DNA of 64,000 bases from Stentor coeruleus (Eukaryota > Ciliophora > Heterotrichea > Heterotrichida > Stentoridae), in NCBI GenBank assembly GCA_001970955.1, contig MPUH01000012.1, positions 1-64,000 of the forward strand, given 5' to 3'. Shown piece after piece: positions 9,214 to 19,289 of this stretch (the first letter of the stretch is position 1; the number at the start of each line of letters is the position of its first letter). The notes beneath the pieces were generated by a model. The model saw nothing but the letters and a program-made list of their open reading frames with translations, had not been told where the DNA came from and searched no databases. The position numbers and the translations under genes were made by a program.

Positions 9214-11577
9214 TTAGCACATAGACCGAAATCTATCAACCTTCTCATCATCATCATCATTTTTAAAACCCAATTCAGACTTCCTCCCCGACCTTCCTCT
9301 ACCATCTCCAACATCTGAATTCCAAATTCTTGTATTATCTTGATAATTCTTTAAATGATTATCTGATATAATAATGCAAGAGTCTTCAGAATCTGAAGTC
9401 CCATACGATTCTTCTGATATTTTCATTGACGCATTCTGACTATCACTATTGACTTGTATATCAAAATCCTTCATTTTCTGAGTTTTTTGCTTTATTATGG
9501 TATGCTTTTTAGTAAAAGATTTTTTTAAAAGTATTGAACTAGACTTGCTTTGAGCAGGCTTTATTGGGCCTAAAGTGAAATTTTTTATAAGAATTCTGGG
9601 AATATCTGATGAAATTGTGCTGCTTTTTATCGAATCGCTGTTGTTTAATTGATTTTTTAAAATAGATTTTTCTTCTTCTGAGCTTATTGATGAACTTTCT
9701 AATGACTCTTCATGGATTTTTATTGACTCGTCTTGATTTACATGAACTTTTATAGAATTCTGGGCATGAAATGTAACTGAATGGTCTGATGAACTTGATT
9801 TCCTTATATGATGATAACTTGTGGACATGTTGATGTCAGTGGTTTTATCGAAATTTTGGTCACTTTCCATAGATATGCCGAGAAAGCTTGGCTTTTCTCC
9901 AACTGCATGGGGTGTTGCAAGTTTTGAAAATGTGTTTTCTGAATTTGGACCTATGACTGTGCCTTTGTGTATGAGTTTTTTATAAGCATCCATTTGAGGT
10001 TTTGGTCTAAGTGTGGTGGATCTAAAGTAATTCTGCCCATAAGCAGGGTTTGAAACATTTCTCAACAGCTCGTGACCAGTTCTAGGGCTTTTAGTAAACT
10101 CCAAAAATTCTATAGTTTTCTTTGATACAAGTTCTTGGAAAATCTTCAAANTAGGGCTTTTAGTAAACTCCAAAAATTCTATAGTTTTCTTTGATACAAG
10201 TTCTTGGAAAATCTTCAAATGCTTAGCTGATTTGGCCATCTTTACCGCAAGACTATCTGTAAGATTAGATTCAGATAAAAGCTGTGGAGATATACTTTTC
10301 TTAGAGCCAGCATTCGATAATGAATCACCTGCTGATTTCTGACCTGAAGGTGGGAGACTAATATTTCCTTTATATTTACTTGCTTTAACTTCCCTTTCAA
10401 CAAAATCACTAAGATCTGTAGTATGAAGTCTCCACTTTTCTTTGTCAACTTTCATTATCATTTTTGATAAGTTCTTTTTCTGAGTCAACTGAGTTGATTT
10501 ATCATATTTTTTCTTTTTCTTAGGCTTGATTGTCATAACACTACATCGGGAAATCTTGAATTCTTTGAACCTTGACTCATAAAAAAGCCGGAAAAATTCA
10601 TTTTTTTGTATTTCAAGTGTCAATTTACTTTTTTCTTGTTCAAGTTCTTCGATTTTTCTTTTTAAATAAGAAATTTCACCTTTAAATGTATTGCTATTAG
10701 TATGATATTCTTTATTTTGCTCTGAAAGCTGAGATTTTAAGTCCAAATTTTCTTCAACTAATGCACGAATTTTTTTGTTCTTCTTTTTAGCTATAGTTTT
10801 AGCTGGGCCTTGTAAGGACTCTTGTATGTTATGGTTATTGTACATATATTTTTCAAGATTTTCTTTGATTTTTTCATTATCTTTTTTCAATGATTCAATC
10901 AAACTGACCTGGTAACAGAGCTTTTGATTAATTTCGGTTGCATTTACTTTCAAACGCATTTCTTCTATAATTTTTTTCAGTCTTATACATTCTTCCATGT
11001 ACTGATTTGCTTCAGCTCTCACCTCCTGCATTTTTGTGCTTTTTAAACTGGATTTTAGAGATTTAATATCTTCGTCTTTAACTTTTAATTCAGTTGACAC
11101 GTTTTTTAAGTTCTTTTTAAGTGTGCTTATTAATTTCACGTATTTTTTCAAAGGGCTTTTAGATTTGCCGAGTATTTCTTGGATTTCTTTATCTTTTTCT
11201 ACTAATTCTTTTTCTAATTGGCCGATTTTAGTGCTGAATTTCAAGTTTTCTTCTAAAGCTTCATGAATTTTCGTCTTAAGCTCAATGTTTTCTATATAAA
11301 GATTTTCTTTGTCTACGGTTATCCGAGATGGTATAATAATTTGTTGGAACTTTTTACCTGATTTGTCTAATTTAAATTTAGAACTAGTAAAGGAATTTGA
11401 TGGCTTTTCGTTTTGGACTTGGCTTTCTGAATTTACATCTTCAAAACTGTTAGACCTGGAATCACCTATTTTTACATATTGTTCATAGGCGTTTTCTTCA
11501 TCAAAAATGCTAGGGAAATCAGGATTTTTGTTTGGCAAAGGATATGATATTATTTTGGTACCTTTCAGTTTATCCAT
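9214..11577 (-). CDS. Coiled-coil protein with Ser-rich acidic tail, unknown function
   Basis: 787 codons as printed, but 23 of them come from an assembly join: an N at 10151 lies between two exact 68-nt copies, so the true protein is probably 764 residues. The N-terminal 70 residues are polar, then a long coiled coil runs to about residue 360 with heptad-like E/K/L spacing (ELEKELVEKDKEIQEILGK). The second half is Ser/Lys-rich and disordered, with an acidic region and a late DDDDEK. No catalytic motif is seen. Cytoskeletal or basal-body scaffolds in ciliates often look like this, but that is inference only. Confidence 0.85.
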   Translation of the reverse strand: MDKLKGTKIISYPLPNKNPDFPSIFDEENAYEQYVKIGDSRSNSFEDVNSESQVQNEKPSNSFTSSKFKLDKSGKKFQQIIIPSRITVDKENLYIENIELKTKIHEALEENLKFSTKIGQLEKELVEKDKEIQEILGKSKSPLKKYVKLISTLKKNLKNVSTELKVKDEDIKSLKSSLKSTKMQEVRAEANQYMEECIRLKKIIEEMRLKVNATEINQKLCYQVSLIESLKKDNEKIKENLEKYMYNNHNIQESLQGPAKTIAKKKNKKIRALVEENLDLKSQLSEQNKEYHTNSNTFKGEISYLKRKIEELEQEKSKLTLEIQKNEFFRLFYESRFKEFKISRCSVMTIKPKKKKKYDKSTQLTQKKNLSKMIMKVDKEKWRLHTTDLSDFVEREVKASKYKGNISLPPSGQKSAGDSLSNAGSKKSISPQLLSESNLTDSLAVKMAKSAKHLKIFQELVSKKTIEFLEFTKSPXLKIFQELVSKKTIEFLEFTKSPRTGHELLRNVSNPAYGQNYFRSTTLRPKPQMDAYKKLIHKGTVIGPNSENTFSKLATPHAVGEKPSFLGISMESDQNFDKTTDINMSTSYHHIRKSSSSDHSVTFHAQNSIKVHVNQDESIKIHEESLESSSISSEEEKSILKNQLNNSDSIKSSTISSDIPRILIKNFTLGPIKPAQSKSSSILLKKSFTKKHTIIKQKTQKMKDFDIQVNSDSQNASMKISEESYGTSDSEDSCIIISDNHLKNYQDNTRIWNSDVGDGRGRSGRKSELGFKNDDDDEKVDRFRSMC
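10083..10219. other. Assembly join: 68-nt direct repeat around a single N
   Basis: 10083-10150 and 10152-10219 are identical and are separated by one N at 10151. Five joins in this window share this form. It is best explained as two contigs with an overlap that was not merged. Removing one copy plus N takes out 69 nt and keeps the reading frame of the surrounding gene. Confidence 0.9.
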
Positions 11578-12331
11578 ACAACCAAAATGGAATTGTAAAA
11601 CTTATATTATTTATTATCATAGCTCTCTTATTATAATTCATGGATTCTTCCTTCTCTTCTCAACCTGATAACTATTTTATTACAAACTATCAGCTGTTCA
11701 AATTCAGACCCACTCAATCTTATATTTATTTTTGATAGCCCAAACTTTCTAACAAATAAAATCTTATTAAAACTAATATCAATATCGCTATAAATTGGTA
11801 TTCATATAGTTTTAAAAAAAAATACTTAATAAAATAATGGGCAACTTTTGCTCAGATGTATATGGGCGACAAAAAGTTTATAATGAAAAATTGTCTAATA
11901 GTTATAAAATGTTGTGGGAGTCTTTGAACATTTTGAAGATAATCCTAATTATTGCATTATAATGAAGCTGATTCAAAGTGATTTTGACTGTTATATTGAA
12001 TCAATTGGGGATGCCAGAATCTCATGCAAAAAATGTAATAAGGAGGTTATTTTACAATATAACTAGTTATTTTGACCTAGAAATAATATATTTTATGCAT
12101 TAGTTAAAAAGCAAAAAAAAATTATGAACCTCGAAATAACTAAGTATATTATTTAAGAAGTTTTGATTGTAAGTATGATGAAAAATGCGATATGTGAAAA
12201 ACTAATAAAATTATAGCTTTTCTTATCTATATCTGCCAGATATTTCACCTAATTTTCCTAGTCAATCCATAAACCTTATTTCATAAACCCATTTCTATAT
12301 TACTAGCATATTTTTTCAGTTAAATATTTGA
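11578..12331. other. Intergenic stretch between divergent genes
   Basis: About 750 nt. It contains the small decayed frame at 11837-12066 listed separately. The last 100 nt before the next gene are poor in G, like other leaders in this window. Nothing else is recognisable. Confidence 0.55.
11837..12066 (+). pseudogene. Small decayed or frameshifted gene (MGNFCS start)
   Basis: An ATG at 11837 opens a 42-codon frame starting MGNFCSDVYG, which would suit N-myristoylation. An overlapping second frame then gives 47 further protein-like codons ending DARISCKKCNKEVILQYN at a TAG. The two pieces are offset by a length no 15- or 16-nt intron can bridge, so this is probably a frameshifted relic, though a sequencing error in a short true gene is possible. 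Confidence 0.35.
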
Positions 12332-12976
12332 ATGAGCAAACGCCAAGCCAAATGTTCCAGTCTACATTTTATCAGCCAAAAAATACCTACTCACCAGCAA
12401 GTCCTCTGTGAAAGCAATACAAAATCCTCAGATCGATCCTTTTCTCATGAAGATCCAGCATCCCTACCCAAAGACCTATTCAAAAGTAAAATCTCAGACT
12501 TTGAAAACACCAAAAAGCATAGTCAATACTCTCGAAATTCATATAATAAATCACGAGCTGCGGCTCATGAAAACATAATTAAAATAAGAGACTCAATCAA
12601 GGAAATTCGATTCCAAAGCGTTAAAGTTAGTAGTGAAATAAGAAGAATACGAGAAAAATTTGAGTCAAGTTCCAGCTTTAGAGATTTGTCTGAAGAACCT
12701 AAAAAAGATATTGTTGACTTTGATGTGAGCCCTATACAAACTAATACTGAGAAGGATAAGAATATTTATATAAAGGTTAATGAATTAAAGATGCAATTAG
12801 CTCGTTTGAAGAAGAGATTAGAGAATGATGAGGAAAATGTTAGAGAGCAGTCTAGAGAAAATTATAGACTTCAATATACCATTTTTTCATTACAGAAAAA
12901 GTTTGAGATGATTAAAGAAAACCAAACCAAATCAGCTATAAACAATTCACAGTGTAGGCTGTGCTCAATATTTTAA
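12332..12976 (+). CDS. Coiled-coil protein with C-terminal CaaX-like box
   Basis: 214 residues. The first 80 are polar and Ser-rich. Residues about 85-205 are predicted coiled coil (LKMQLARLKKRLENDEENVR). The protein ends CRLCSIF: the last four residues, C-S-I-F, fit a CaaX prenylation box of the geranylgeranyl type, and the Cys three residues upstream could be palmitoylated. This suggests a membrane-tethered coiled coil. No family is recognised. Start is the first ATG, after a G-poor leader. Confidence 0.8.
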   Translation: MSKRQAKCSSLHFISQKIPTHQQVLCESNTKSSDRSFSHEDPASLPKDLFKSKISDFENTKKHSQYSRNSYNKSRAAAHENIIKIRDSIKEIRFQSVKVSSEIRRIREKFESSSSFRDLSEEPKKDIVDFDVSPIQTNTEKDKNIYIKVNELKMQLARLKKRLENDEENVREQSRENYRLQYTIFSLQKKFEMIKENQTKSAINNSQCRLCSIF

Positions 12977-14045
12977 TAATTAATAAATCATTTAAGATTA
13001 TATTTAAGGGAAGATTGAAAGAAAATGATGATAAATTTTGTGTTAGACTAATTTTATATTTGGATTAAGCTTTATGCTATAAAGATATTCTTTTATTGCT
13101 GGGATAACTACTTTGGATGATTAATAAACATGAATATAAGTTTTTATTGAGATTTCAATGATTTTTGCGATTATTTATGTGAAATCTTTGTCAGAATGAG
13201 ATTAACATTATTAATTATTTTGTTTTAAAATTATGTTTGACTCTAGAAAACATATAAATTTATTATTGTTTTTTTTTGGGATTTGATATGATGCAGAGAT
13301 AATGAAGCTAATTTAAGTAAATTATTTATGCTTTGTATGAGAAAACACTCATTAAATGCTTTCAAGATATAAAATTACCCTATACTTTATTAAATGGGGT
13401 TAAATTATATTAAAATCATATTGGGATGAGTCTATGAACTCTAATAACAAACGTTAAGAAATCACAGATGTGCCTGAGAATTTTTTAGCACATATTACCT
13501 TGGCCTGCTCTATAATAGACTTGGGGATAATGAAAGAGTTTCCATAAACCATCAATTCGCCCTTGATACACCATGCAAATGCTAAGCATAACAGGAAAAA
13601 GTGTGACTATATGCAACCTAGGCAAATTAGTTATTCTAAGCCAAATAGTGATAATGAGAAACTCAAAATGTTCGCTGAACGCTATCTAATCTAAGTCATG
13701 AGCTTAAAAATTTTAAGGTGCATATCAGCAAATAGGAAATATTAGCTTAAGCCTAGGCGATTTTGATGCAAGCACCTAATTTTTTTATAGAACTATGAGA
13801 ATTGCAAAAATAAAGGCATGGCTGAATGCGCAAGGCGTAATTTTGGTGTTACAAATGAAAATTTAAAAATGGACGAGCATATGAAAAATATTCTTAGTCA
13901 GAAAAATTAGTTTGTTTATTATAGAAAATTATTACTATTTATATAAGAAGTTTAGGAATTTAAGGTTAGGATAAAAGGTTTAGGATTAAGTTTTTTGATA
14001 AATGTTATCAAGTAATATGAAAATGTTATAAGGAAATATATAATA
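12977..14045. other. Intergenic stretch holding a decayed frame
   Basis: About 1.07 kb between two plus-strand genes. The first 450 nt are AT-rich with little C. 13434-13910 is a decayed frame listed separately. No RNA gene or repeat is seen. Confidence 0.55.
13434..13910 (+). pseudogene. Decayed protein-coding frame, 159 codons
   Basis: A single plus-strand frame runs from ATG 13434 to TAG 13908-13910 without any frame change. It holds six internal stops, about half the number expected by chance at this AT content, and one open run of 53 codons. The residues look coding (EITDVPENFLAHITLACSII; NENLKMDEHMKNILSQKN). I read it as a recently dead gene of unknown family. Nonsense changes without frameshifts are notable, and in-frame TAA or TAG often sit where Gln would fit. 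Confidence 0.45.
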
Positions 14046-14507
14046 ATGGAAATACAAGGACTGTCACCATTGAGTTCTTTTTTAGTGTCAATGACTTGGC
14101 TTGCTGTAAGGATTACGGTCATAGTGTTAACACCTTTTATTCTCGAGTACAATTGTGACAATGATTTGAAGTTGTTTTTACAAATTATTTTTTATTCCAA
14201 TATTTTTATGGTTTTTTTACAGATCTGCTATTTAATAACGAAGTCTTGCTTTAAGAAAAAAAGTTTAGATGTGCCAAAGCTTATACAGGTTTCGTATTTT
14301 ATACTGGATTATATTTTTTATGGACTTTTTAGGTTTGTTATTTTTATACTTGGAGTGATTTGGATAATAGAGTCTGAACACTGTGATGATATGATTCTTT
14401 ATTATTCAATTGCTTTGTGTATAGGATATTTTGGTGTTTGTTGGAGTGTGTGCTGGATTGGTTGTGTGTCGATGTTTGTACTATGTTGGGATGCTCAAAC
14501 TTCGTAA
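14046..14507 (+). CDS. Small four-pass membrane protein, unknown
   Basis: 153 residues, mostly hydrophobic. Four membrane segments can be placed at about 10-33, 43-65, 80-108 and 115-147, with a short basic loop (TKSCFKKKS) between the second and third. It is Cys-rich near the C-terminus (CWSVCWIGCVSMFVLCWD). No signal or known motif is present. Similar small multi-pass proteins are common in ciliates, often as expanded families. The stop is only 23 nt from the stop of the convergent PGPGxY gene. Confidence 0.7.
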   Translation: MEIQGLSPLSSFLVSMTWLAVRITVIVLTPFILEYNCDNDLKLFLQIIFYSNIFMVFLQICYLITKSCFKKKSLDVPKLIQVSYFILDYIFYGLFRFVIFILGVIWIIESEHCDDMILYYSIALCIGYFGVCWSVCWIGCVSMFVLCWDAQTS

Positions 14508-14530
14508 TAATTATTATTATAGATAGCTAA

Positions 14531-16777
14531 CTAATGGGTTTTAGGGACAGCATAGCCAGGGAGGTTAGAAATAGCTGAAGGGATTTCATACTGTCCAGGT
14601 CCAGGGGCATCTGATTTAAGGTTTTGGTCTCTAGAGGATGACCCAAATCCCCAATGAGGTCCTTGAGGTCCTTGTTTAATATTATATAGGCCGGGTCCTG
14701 TTAATGATGAAGATTTACCAAGTCCATAATCAAGGCCTTTTTTGTCTTTCCCTACACTATATTTCGGATCTCCTTGGCTTTTTTTCGGATCATATTGTCC
14801 TGGACCAGGGCTTTGAGTAGATTTCATTTGCCCAGTTTTAGGACTCATAGTATATGATGGACTTATAGGTTTAGTCATTGCTGTATATGTTCCTGGTCCT
14901 GGGGTTTCTTGAAGGTTATTATAAAGTGACCTATTTGAAGAACCAAATACTGTACCACCTTCAATTAGACCATTTTTAGGATTATAAGCACCAGGGCCAG
15001 GAGAAAGACATTTAAATCCATTTCCTGGGTCATTGTGCGAAGTTTTACCTATTGTCCATGTTGGAGACCTTGGGCGCTCATGAGAATCATAACATCCTGG
15101 ACCAGGAAAAACGTCTTTCGATATATCTTTTCCCTTTCCAGCCATTGAATATCCCTTTTTCGATAATGCCCCTGGAGTATCATAGCTTCCTGGACCAGGA
15201 TTATCGGCTTTAGGGCTTTTAACTCGTGAGTCTGATCCAAAACCCCACTTTGGTCCTGAATCTTTATTTTTTGTATCATATTGTCCAGGTCCAGGATTAT
15301 CTAATAGTTTTTTCTCGTCATTTCTTGATGAAGTACTTATGTTTCCTTTAGGGTTAGAGATTTTTGGAGCTGAAGAATGTGGTCTGATATTTCCTACTGA
15401 ATAAGCTCCTGGTCCAGGATTTTCAGCAAGGCTTTTATTTGGTAAATCTAGTTTTTTTTGTTTACCCATTGACCATTTAGGTGATTGGACTTTAGCTTTT
15501 GTATCATAACTTCCTGGTCCAGGTAATATCTCAGAATTTCTAGGCTTTTGCTTAGAACCCATTGAAAAACCTTTTTTAGCTCTTGGTGTTTGGGATTCAT
15601 AAGCTCCAGGGCCTGGCCCTTGACTTTTCACATTTTTTTCCTTGGAATCAGACCCGAAACCCCATTTGGGTCCTGTTTCTTTACCTTTAGCATCATAATG
15701 TCCTGGCCCGGGACCATCACCAACTGTAGGCTTGATTAAATCATCTCTTGTTGCTGACCCTATTTTATATGAAGGTGAGCGGTCTTTTAAATCTGGGCTA
15801 TAGTGTCCTGGTCCTGGAGAAAGCTCAAGTTTTTTATCATCTCTACCTGTAATTGTGAACTTTGGCCCATCAGGCTTATATTTACTATCATAAGTTCCTG
15901 GCCCAGGCGTTGCCTGGGATTCATTTAAAAAATTTCTTTCTGAAGAACCCATCATTGGAGCCGCAGTATGCGGCCTAATTACTTCAGCTGAATAAGCTCC
16001 TGGACCTGGATTTGGGGATATATGGTTCTGAGATCTTGGCTCTTTACCTATTGACCATTGTGGAGATTTTGATCTTAATGCTTGGTCATAAGCCCCAGGA
16101 CCAGGCATAGATTCAGGTGAACTCTGGGGGTTTTTTTTAGCCATGGTAAATCCACCTTTATGCTCTATTGGAACCTCATAAGCTCCAGGGCCAGGCATAC
16201 CGTTTTTAGAATTAGGGCTACGTGGCTCAGATCCAAAACCCCACTTTGGTCCTTTATTATTATGAGATACATCATATGTTCCAGGCCCTGGGGATTCATT
16301 AGGCTTATTATCGTCAGTCCTTGATGAAGTGCCAATTTTATAACTTGGTGATTTATCTTTATTCATAGAGTTTGAAACAGGGTTGTATTGTCCTGGACCA
16401 GGGACATCGCTTTTTGTCGTAGGACCATCACGTCCTGATATGGAATATTGAGGGCCTTGACCTTTATTAGAGATATTGTAAGTTCCTGGGCCTGGACTTT
16501 CTGGGCATTTATGAGGAGGAGACTTTTCACTTGAAGTCATTTTTGGGGCAAATGAATGAGGACGGATTTCTGAATCGTTATAAGCACCTGGACCTGGGTT
16601 ATCATTATGGGGCACTTGATCACGACTGCTTGTTCCAATTTTGCAGTTTGGGGGTGACTCGAATCGACTATAACTTTTATCTTTTGGTTCATAGGTTCCT
16701 GGTCCTGGTGGTTGAAACGACGCTTGTTCTTTAGACTTCCCTTTGAATGACCATGCAGGAGCAGATGACAAATTCAT
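14531..16777 (-). CDS. Sperm-tail PG-rich repeat (STPGR/SHIPPO) protein, 22 repeats
   Basis: 748 residues built almost wholly of PGPGxY units about 30-36 residues apart: 21 with PGPG plus one TGPGLY. STPGR proteins (ODF3/SHIPPO, STPG) bind axonemal or cortical microtubules, several inside the tubule lumen. Between the PGPGxY cores the linkers fall into recurring types (GPKWGFGS, KKGFSM, SPKWSIGK, IRPHxxAP, GPKFTITGRD, SPSYKIGS), giving a six-unit super-repeat described under findings. Animal members usually have 3-8 repeats, so this one is long. It is one exon, with the start at the first Met (MNLSSAPAWSFKGKS), whose leader already resembles a repeat linker. Confidence 0.93.
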   Translation of the reverse strand: MNLSSAPAWSFKGKSKEQASFQPPGPGTYEPKDKSYSRFESPPNCKIGTSSRDQVPHNDNPGPGAYNDSEIRPHSFAPKMTSSEKSPPHKCPESPGPGTYNISNKGQGPQYSISGRDGPTTKSDVPGPGQYNPVSNSMNKDKSPSYKIGTSSRTDDNKPNESPGPGTYDVSHNNKGPKWGFGSEPRSPNSKNGMPGPGAYEVPIEHKGGFTMAKKNPQSSPESMPGPGAYDQALRSKSPQWSIGKEPRSQNHISPNPGPGAYSAEVIRPHTAAPMMGSSERNFLNESQATPGPGTYDSKYKPDGPKFTITGRDDKKLELSPGPGHYSPDLKDRSPSYKIGSATRDDLIKPTVGDGPGPGHYDAKGKETGPKWGFGSDSKEKNVKSQGPGPGAYESQTPRAKKGFSMGSKQKPRNSEILPGPGSYDTKAKVQSPKWSMGKQKKLDLPNKSLAENPGPGAYSVGNIRPHSSAPKISNPKGNISTSSRNDEKKLLDNPGPGQYDTKNKDSGPKWGFGSDSRVKSPKADNPGPGSYDTPGALSKKGYSMAGKGKDISKDVFPGPGCYDSHERPRSPTWTIGKTSHNDPGNGFKCLSPGPGAYNPKNGLIEGGTVFGSSNRSLYNNLQETPGPGTYTAMTKPISPSYTMSPKTGQMKSTQSPGPGQYDPKKSQGDPKYSVGKDKKGLDYGLGKSSSLTGPGLYNIKQGPQGPHWGFGSSSRDQNLKSDAPGPGQYEIPSAISNLPGYAVPKTH

Positions 16778-17869
16778 TTTATAAAAAAGTTGTATTTGGA
16801 TAGGGATTTAGAAAATTCAGTTTATGATTATTACTTAGAGTTAGTGTTGGAAAAACAGAAAGACTAGAAAATATCTAGGTCAACCTCAATGAATAATTCT
16901 TAGTAAATAAGTAGTTTAAATTATTATAAGCTAGCTAAACTAAGTAGAATATGATTTTAAATTAAAATCCATTAAAAATTTAAAAATGTAAGAGTTTCAT
17001 GGGATGAAATACCTTGATATAATAATAATCCACATGCATTTTGGATTTATTTTGCATATAGAGGAACTGAAATGAATTAGAAATAAATGTAAACTCAAGT
17101 ATTAGCATTTTATTTGCTTTCCTTATTAATCCTATTTATACTTCAAAGAACTAAGAAAAAAATTAAGTAAGCTTAAAAATTTCTTATAATCTTAAACAAG
17201 TTAATTTTGATACATCGCAAATATCTAAAATGACTTCATAGACAATTTTAATGCAAATCCAAAGTTAAAAAAATCTAAATTATACTTATTTCTATACACA
17301 AGCACTTTATAAGATCTTTATCACATCCACAAAGTATTGTTAGGCATTAAGATTGTAAAATATTAAAAAATTATTTTTAGTATAACTTTCACCTATCAGG
17401 AAAATAAATAGGTTTATTTAGGAATAAAAATTAAGAAGGATCTAGAACTGAATGAAAAGTTTAGATAAAGTGGCTTGATATATGATTTTTTAACCTATAT
17501 AGGAGTTAAAGTTTTAGATTTTACAAATTTTCCTCTATATGATAATTAAAAGATGTTTTAAATGCAAATATCAAAAACTACAATAAATATTCCATATTGG
17601 TACACCTTTTGTGTGTTCCCTCCTACAATACTTTTACAAAATTAAGAGCATCATTAAATATCACTTGACTTTACACATAAAAAAGTTTATAATAAATTTT
17701 ACTAAATTTTGAGCAACACATCCTTCTGAACGCTCTTTAAGTATTTAAACATTCCAAGCTATTGCCTTCTAAATTTAGCATAATAATATATATTATTCTT
17801 TTAAGTTAAATGGCATAGATTAAATTCTAGAATGTTGTTTGATATTCGAAAATGTAATATATAATAATT
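16778..17869. other. Intergenic stretch between divergent genes
   Basis: About 1.1 kb, very AT-rich, serving as the shared upstream region of the STPGR gene and the heat-shock factor gene. I see no convincing frame, repeat or RNA. Heat-shock elements of the nGAAn type were not evident on reading. Confidence 0.5.
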
Positions 17870-18523
17870 ATGAACAAGAATTCAGAAGACCGACTATCCA
17901 AACCTAACAAATTCATACTTAGAGCTTATGAGATGATCAACAACCCAAAATTCGTAGACGTTGTATCTTGGACTGAATCTGGTTATTCATTTGCTATTTT
18001 AAACATAAATCAATTCACTACAAAAGTACTCCCCTTCTACTTCAAACATAAGAATTTTTCCAGTTTTGTTAGACAACTTAACATGTATGATTTCCATAAA
18101 GAGCGTGATACTGGAGACATCCAAATTTATACCCATTCAAGTTTCATAAGAGGGCATCCTGAAAAATTAATAGAAGTTCATCGTAAAAGCTCAGATTTAT
18201 TAACAGATAATATTCCTTCATCAAACTTAGAAAAGAAGTATTTGTTATTAAATACCAAGCAAAAATTACTTCAAGAAAAAGTTAATACCCTTGAGCAAAG
18301 CTACAAAGATGTGTCTAATTATAATCAGTTATTAATGTCACAGATTATTCAATGCATGGATAGAGAGCAAAAAGTTGAACAACTGCTAATGATGTTTATA
18401 CAGCAGATAAAAGAAGTCCCTTCATCTTTGGAGAGCAGTTATTTGAATATCATGGGACCGAATATGGCTAGACCTTTGAACCCCCCGTTTATGGGAGATT
18501 ATTCACGCTACGGTCGTATGTAG
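17870..18523 (+). CDS. Heat shock transcription factor
   Basis: 217 residues. The winged-helix HSF DNA-binding domain covers about residues 12-105: FILRAYEMINNPKFVDVVSW, the recognition-helix region KHKNFSSFVRQLNMYDFHK, and FIRGHPEKLIEVHRK at its end. A coiled-coil oligomerisation region (HR-A/B) follows at about 120-170. The C-terminal 45 residues are short and Pro/Met-rich, with little room for a typical activation domain. It should be a nuclear trimeric factor binding heat-shock elements. It is shorter than animal HSF1 but ordinary for protists. Start is the first ATG, directly preceding the domain. Confidence 0.95.
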   Translation: MNKNSEDRLSKPNKFILRAYEMINNPKFVDVVSWTESGYSFAILNINQFTTKVLPFYFKHKNFSSFVRQLNMYDFHKERDTGDIQIYTHSSFIRGHPEKLIEVHRKSSDLLTDNIPSSNLEKKYLLLNTKQKLLQEKVNTLEQSYKDVSNYNQLLMSQIIQCMDREQKVEQLLMMFIQQIKEVPSSLESSYLNIMGPNMARPLNPPFMGDYSRYGRM

Positions 18524-18607
18524 CAAATAATACTCTTAAAATATTTTATTAACTATAAAAAATTCTATTTAGAAGGATGTGAAAGATGAGAGAGAGTAAG
18601 GGAGTGA

Positions 18608-18768
18608 ATAGAGTGAAATAGTTTATGATTATGCTTAGGAAGATTGGATTACTGTAAATGTTTTGATAGTTTATATAGAAATTTTGNAGATAGAGTGAAA
18701 TAGTTTATGATTATGCTTAGGAAGATTGGATTACTGTAAATGTTTTGATAGTTTATATAGAAATTTTG
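18608..18768. other. Assembly join: 79-nt direct repeat around a single N
   Basis: 18608-18686 and 18690-18768 are identical. Between them lie an N at 18687 and two extra bases. It matches the other joins and is probably an unmerged contig overlap with a short error at one contig end. It lies in the 3' flank of the heat-shock factor gene. Confidence 0.85.
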
Positions 18769-19093
18769 TAAAAAATTTTTGGAATGGTTTGTATTTGTGG
18801 TGAAGTTTTTGGTTTTTATTATTGGGTTTTAATACTGATTTTAATATTGTTCAGGGTCTATTTTTATTAGGAGGCATAGCTAAATTATTTGTACTATATT
18901 CTTCAGTAAAAATATATTTGAATTTATGCCTTGGCTGCTGTAATAAGTACTCATTAGAATGCCAAATGCATATATCTTTAAAAATGATTTTTATTTAATA
19001 ATAATAATTAGAAATAAAGGATTTCTCAAATTATATGTTTATAAAGCTATTTTCGAAGAGCATATTATAGAAGTTAAAGTAGGTGATAGTTAA

Positions 19094-19289
19094 GGTGGTT
19101 TAAACCTTGTCTAATCAAGGTTTATTTGCCCTCCAATTCTTTTCTTTGGGCAGATTTGGTATGTTAAACCACTCGTTATCGCTGGTTATGCGACTTTTTA
19201 CTTGGCTGAAAAATTCTTTACTATATTATAGAAGAATGCCCATTATATAATGATGCAAGAGCAATCTTAAGAGAAAATTTAAAAAAATA
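19094..19289 (+). mobile_element. Possible non-LTR retrotransposon (LINE) C-terminal remnant
   Basis: A plus-strand frame here ends with EECPLYNDARAILRENLKK before a TAA. This resembles the zinc-knuckle-like end of many non-LTR reverse transcriptase ORFs, where an H-x-LLECPLY-x-D-x-R type motif is common. Upstream residues in the same frame are protein-like but interrupted twice. No reverse transcriptase core, poly-A tail or target-site duplication is visible, so this is a short decayed fragment at best. Confidence 0.3.

Noticed and set aside
889-13910. Use of a variant genetic code (TAA/TAG as Gln, TGA as Trp)
   Set aside because: Every intact gene in the window ends at a normal stop and needs no readthrough; the frames with internal stops look like decayed genes.
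19095-19172. tRNA-like reading of the three-stem structure
   Set aside because: The outer stem and length are suggestive, but there is no T arm with GTTC, the second hairpin has a 16-nt loop, and the D-arm position has a 7-bp stem.
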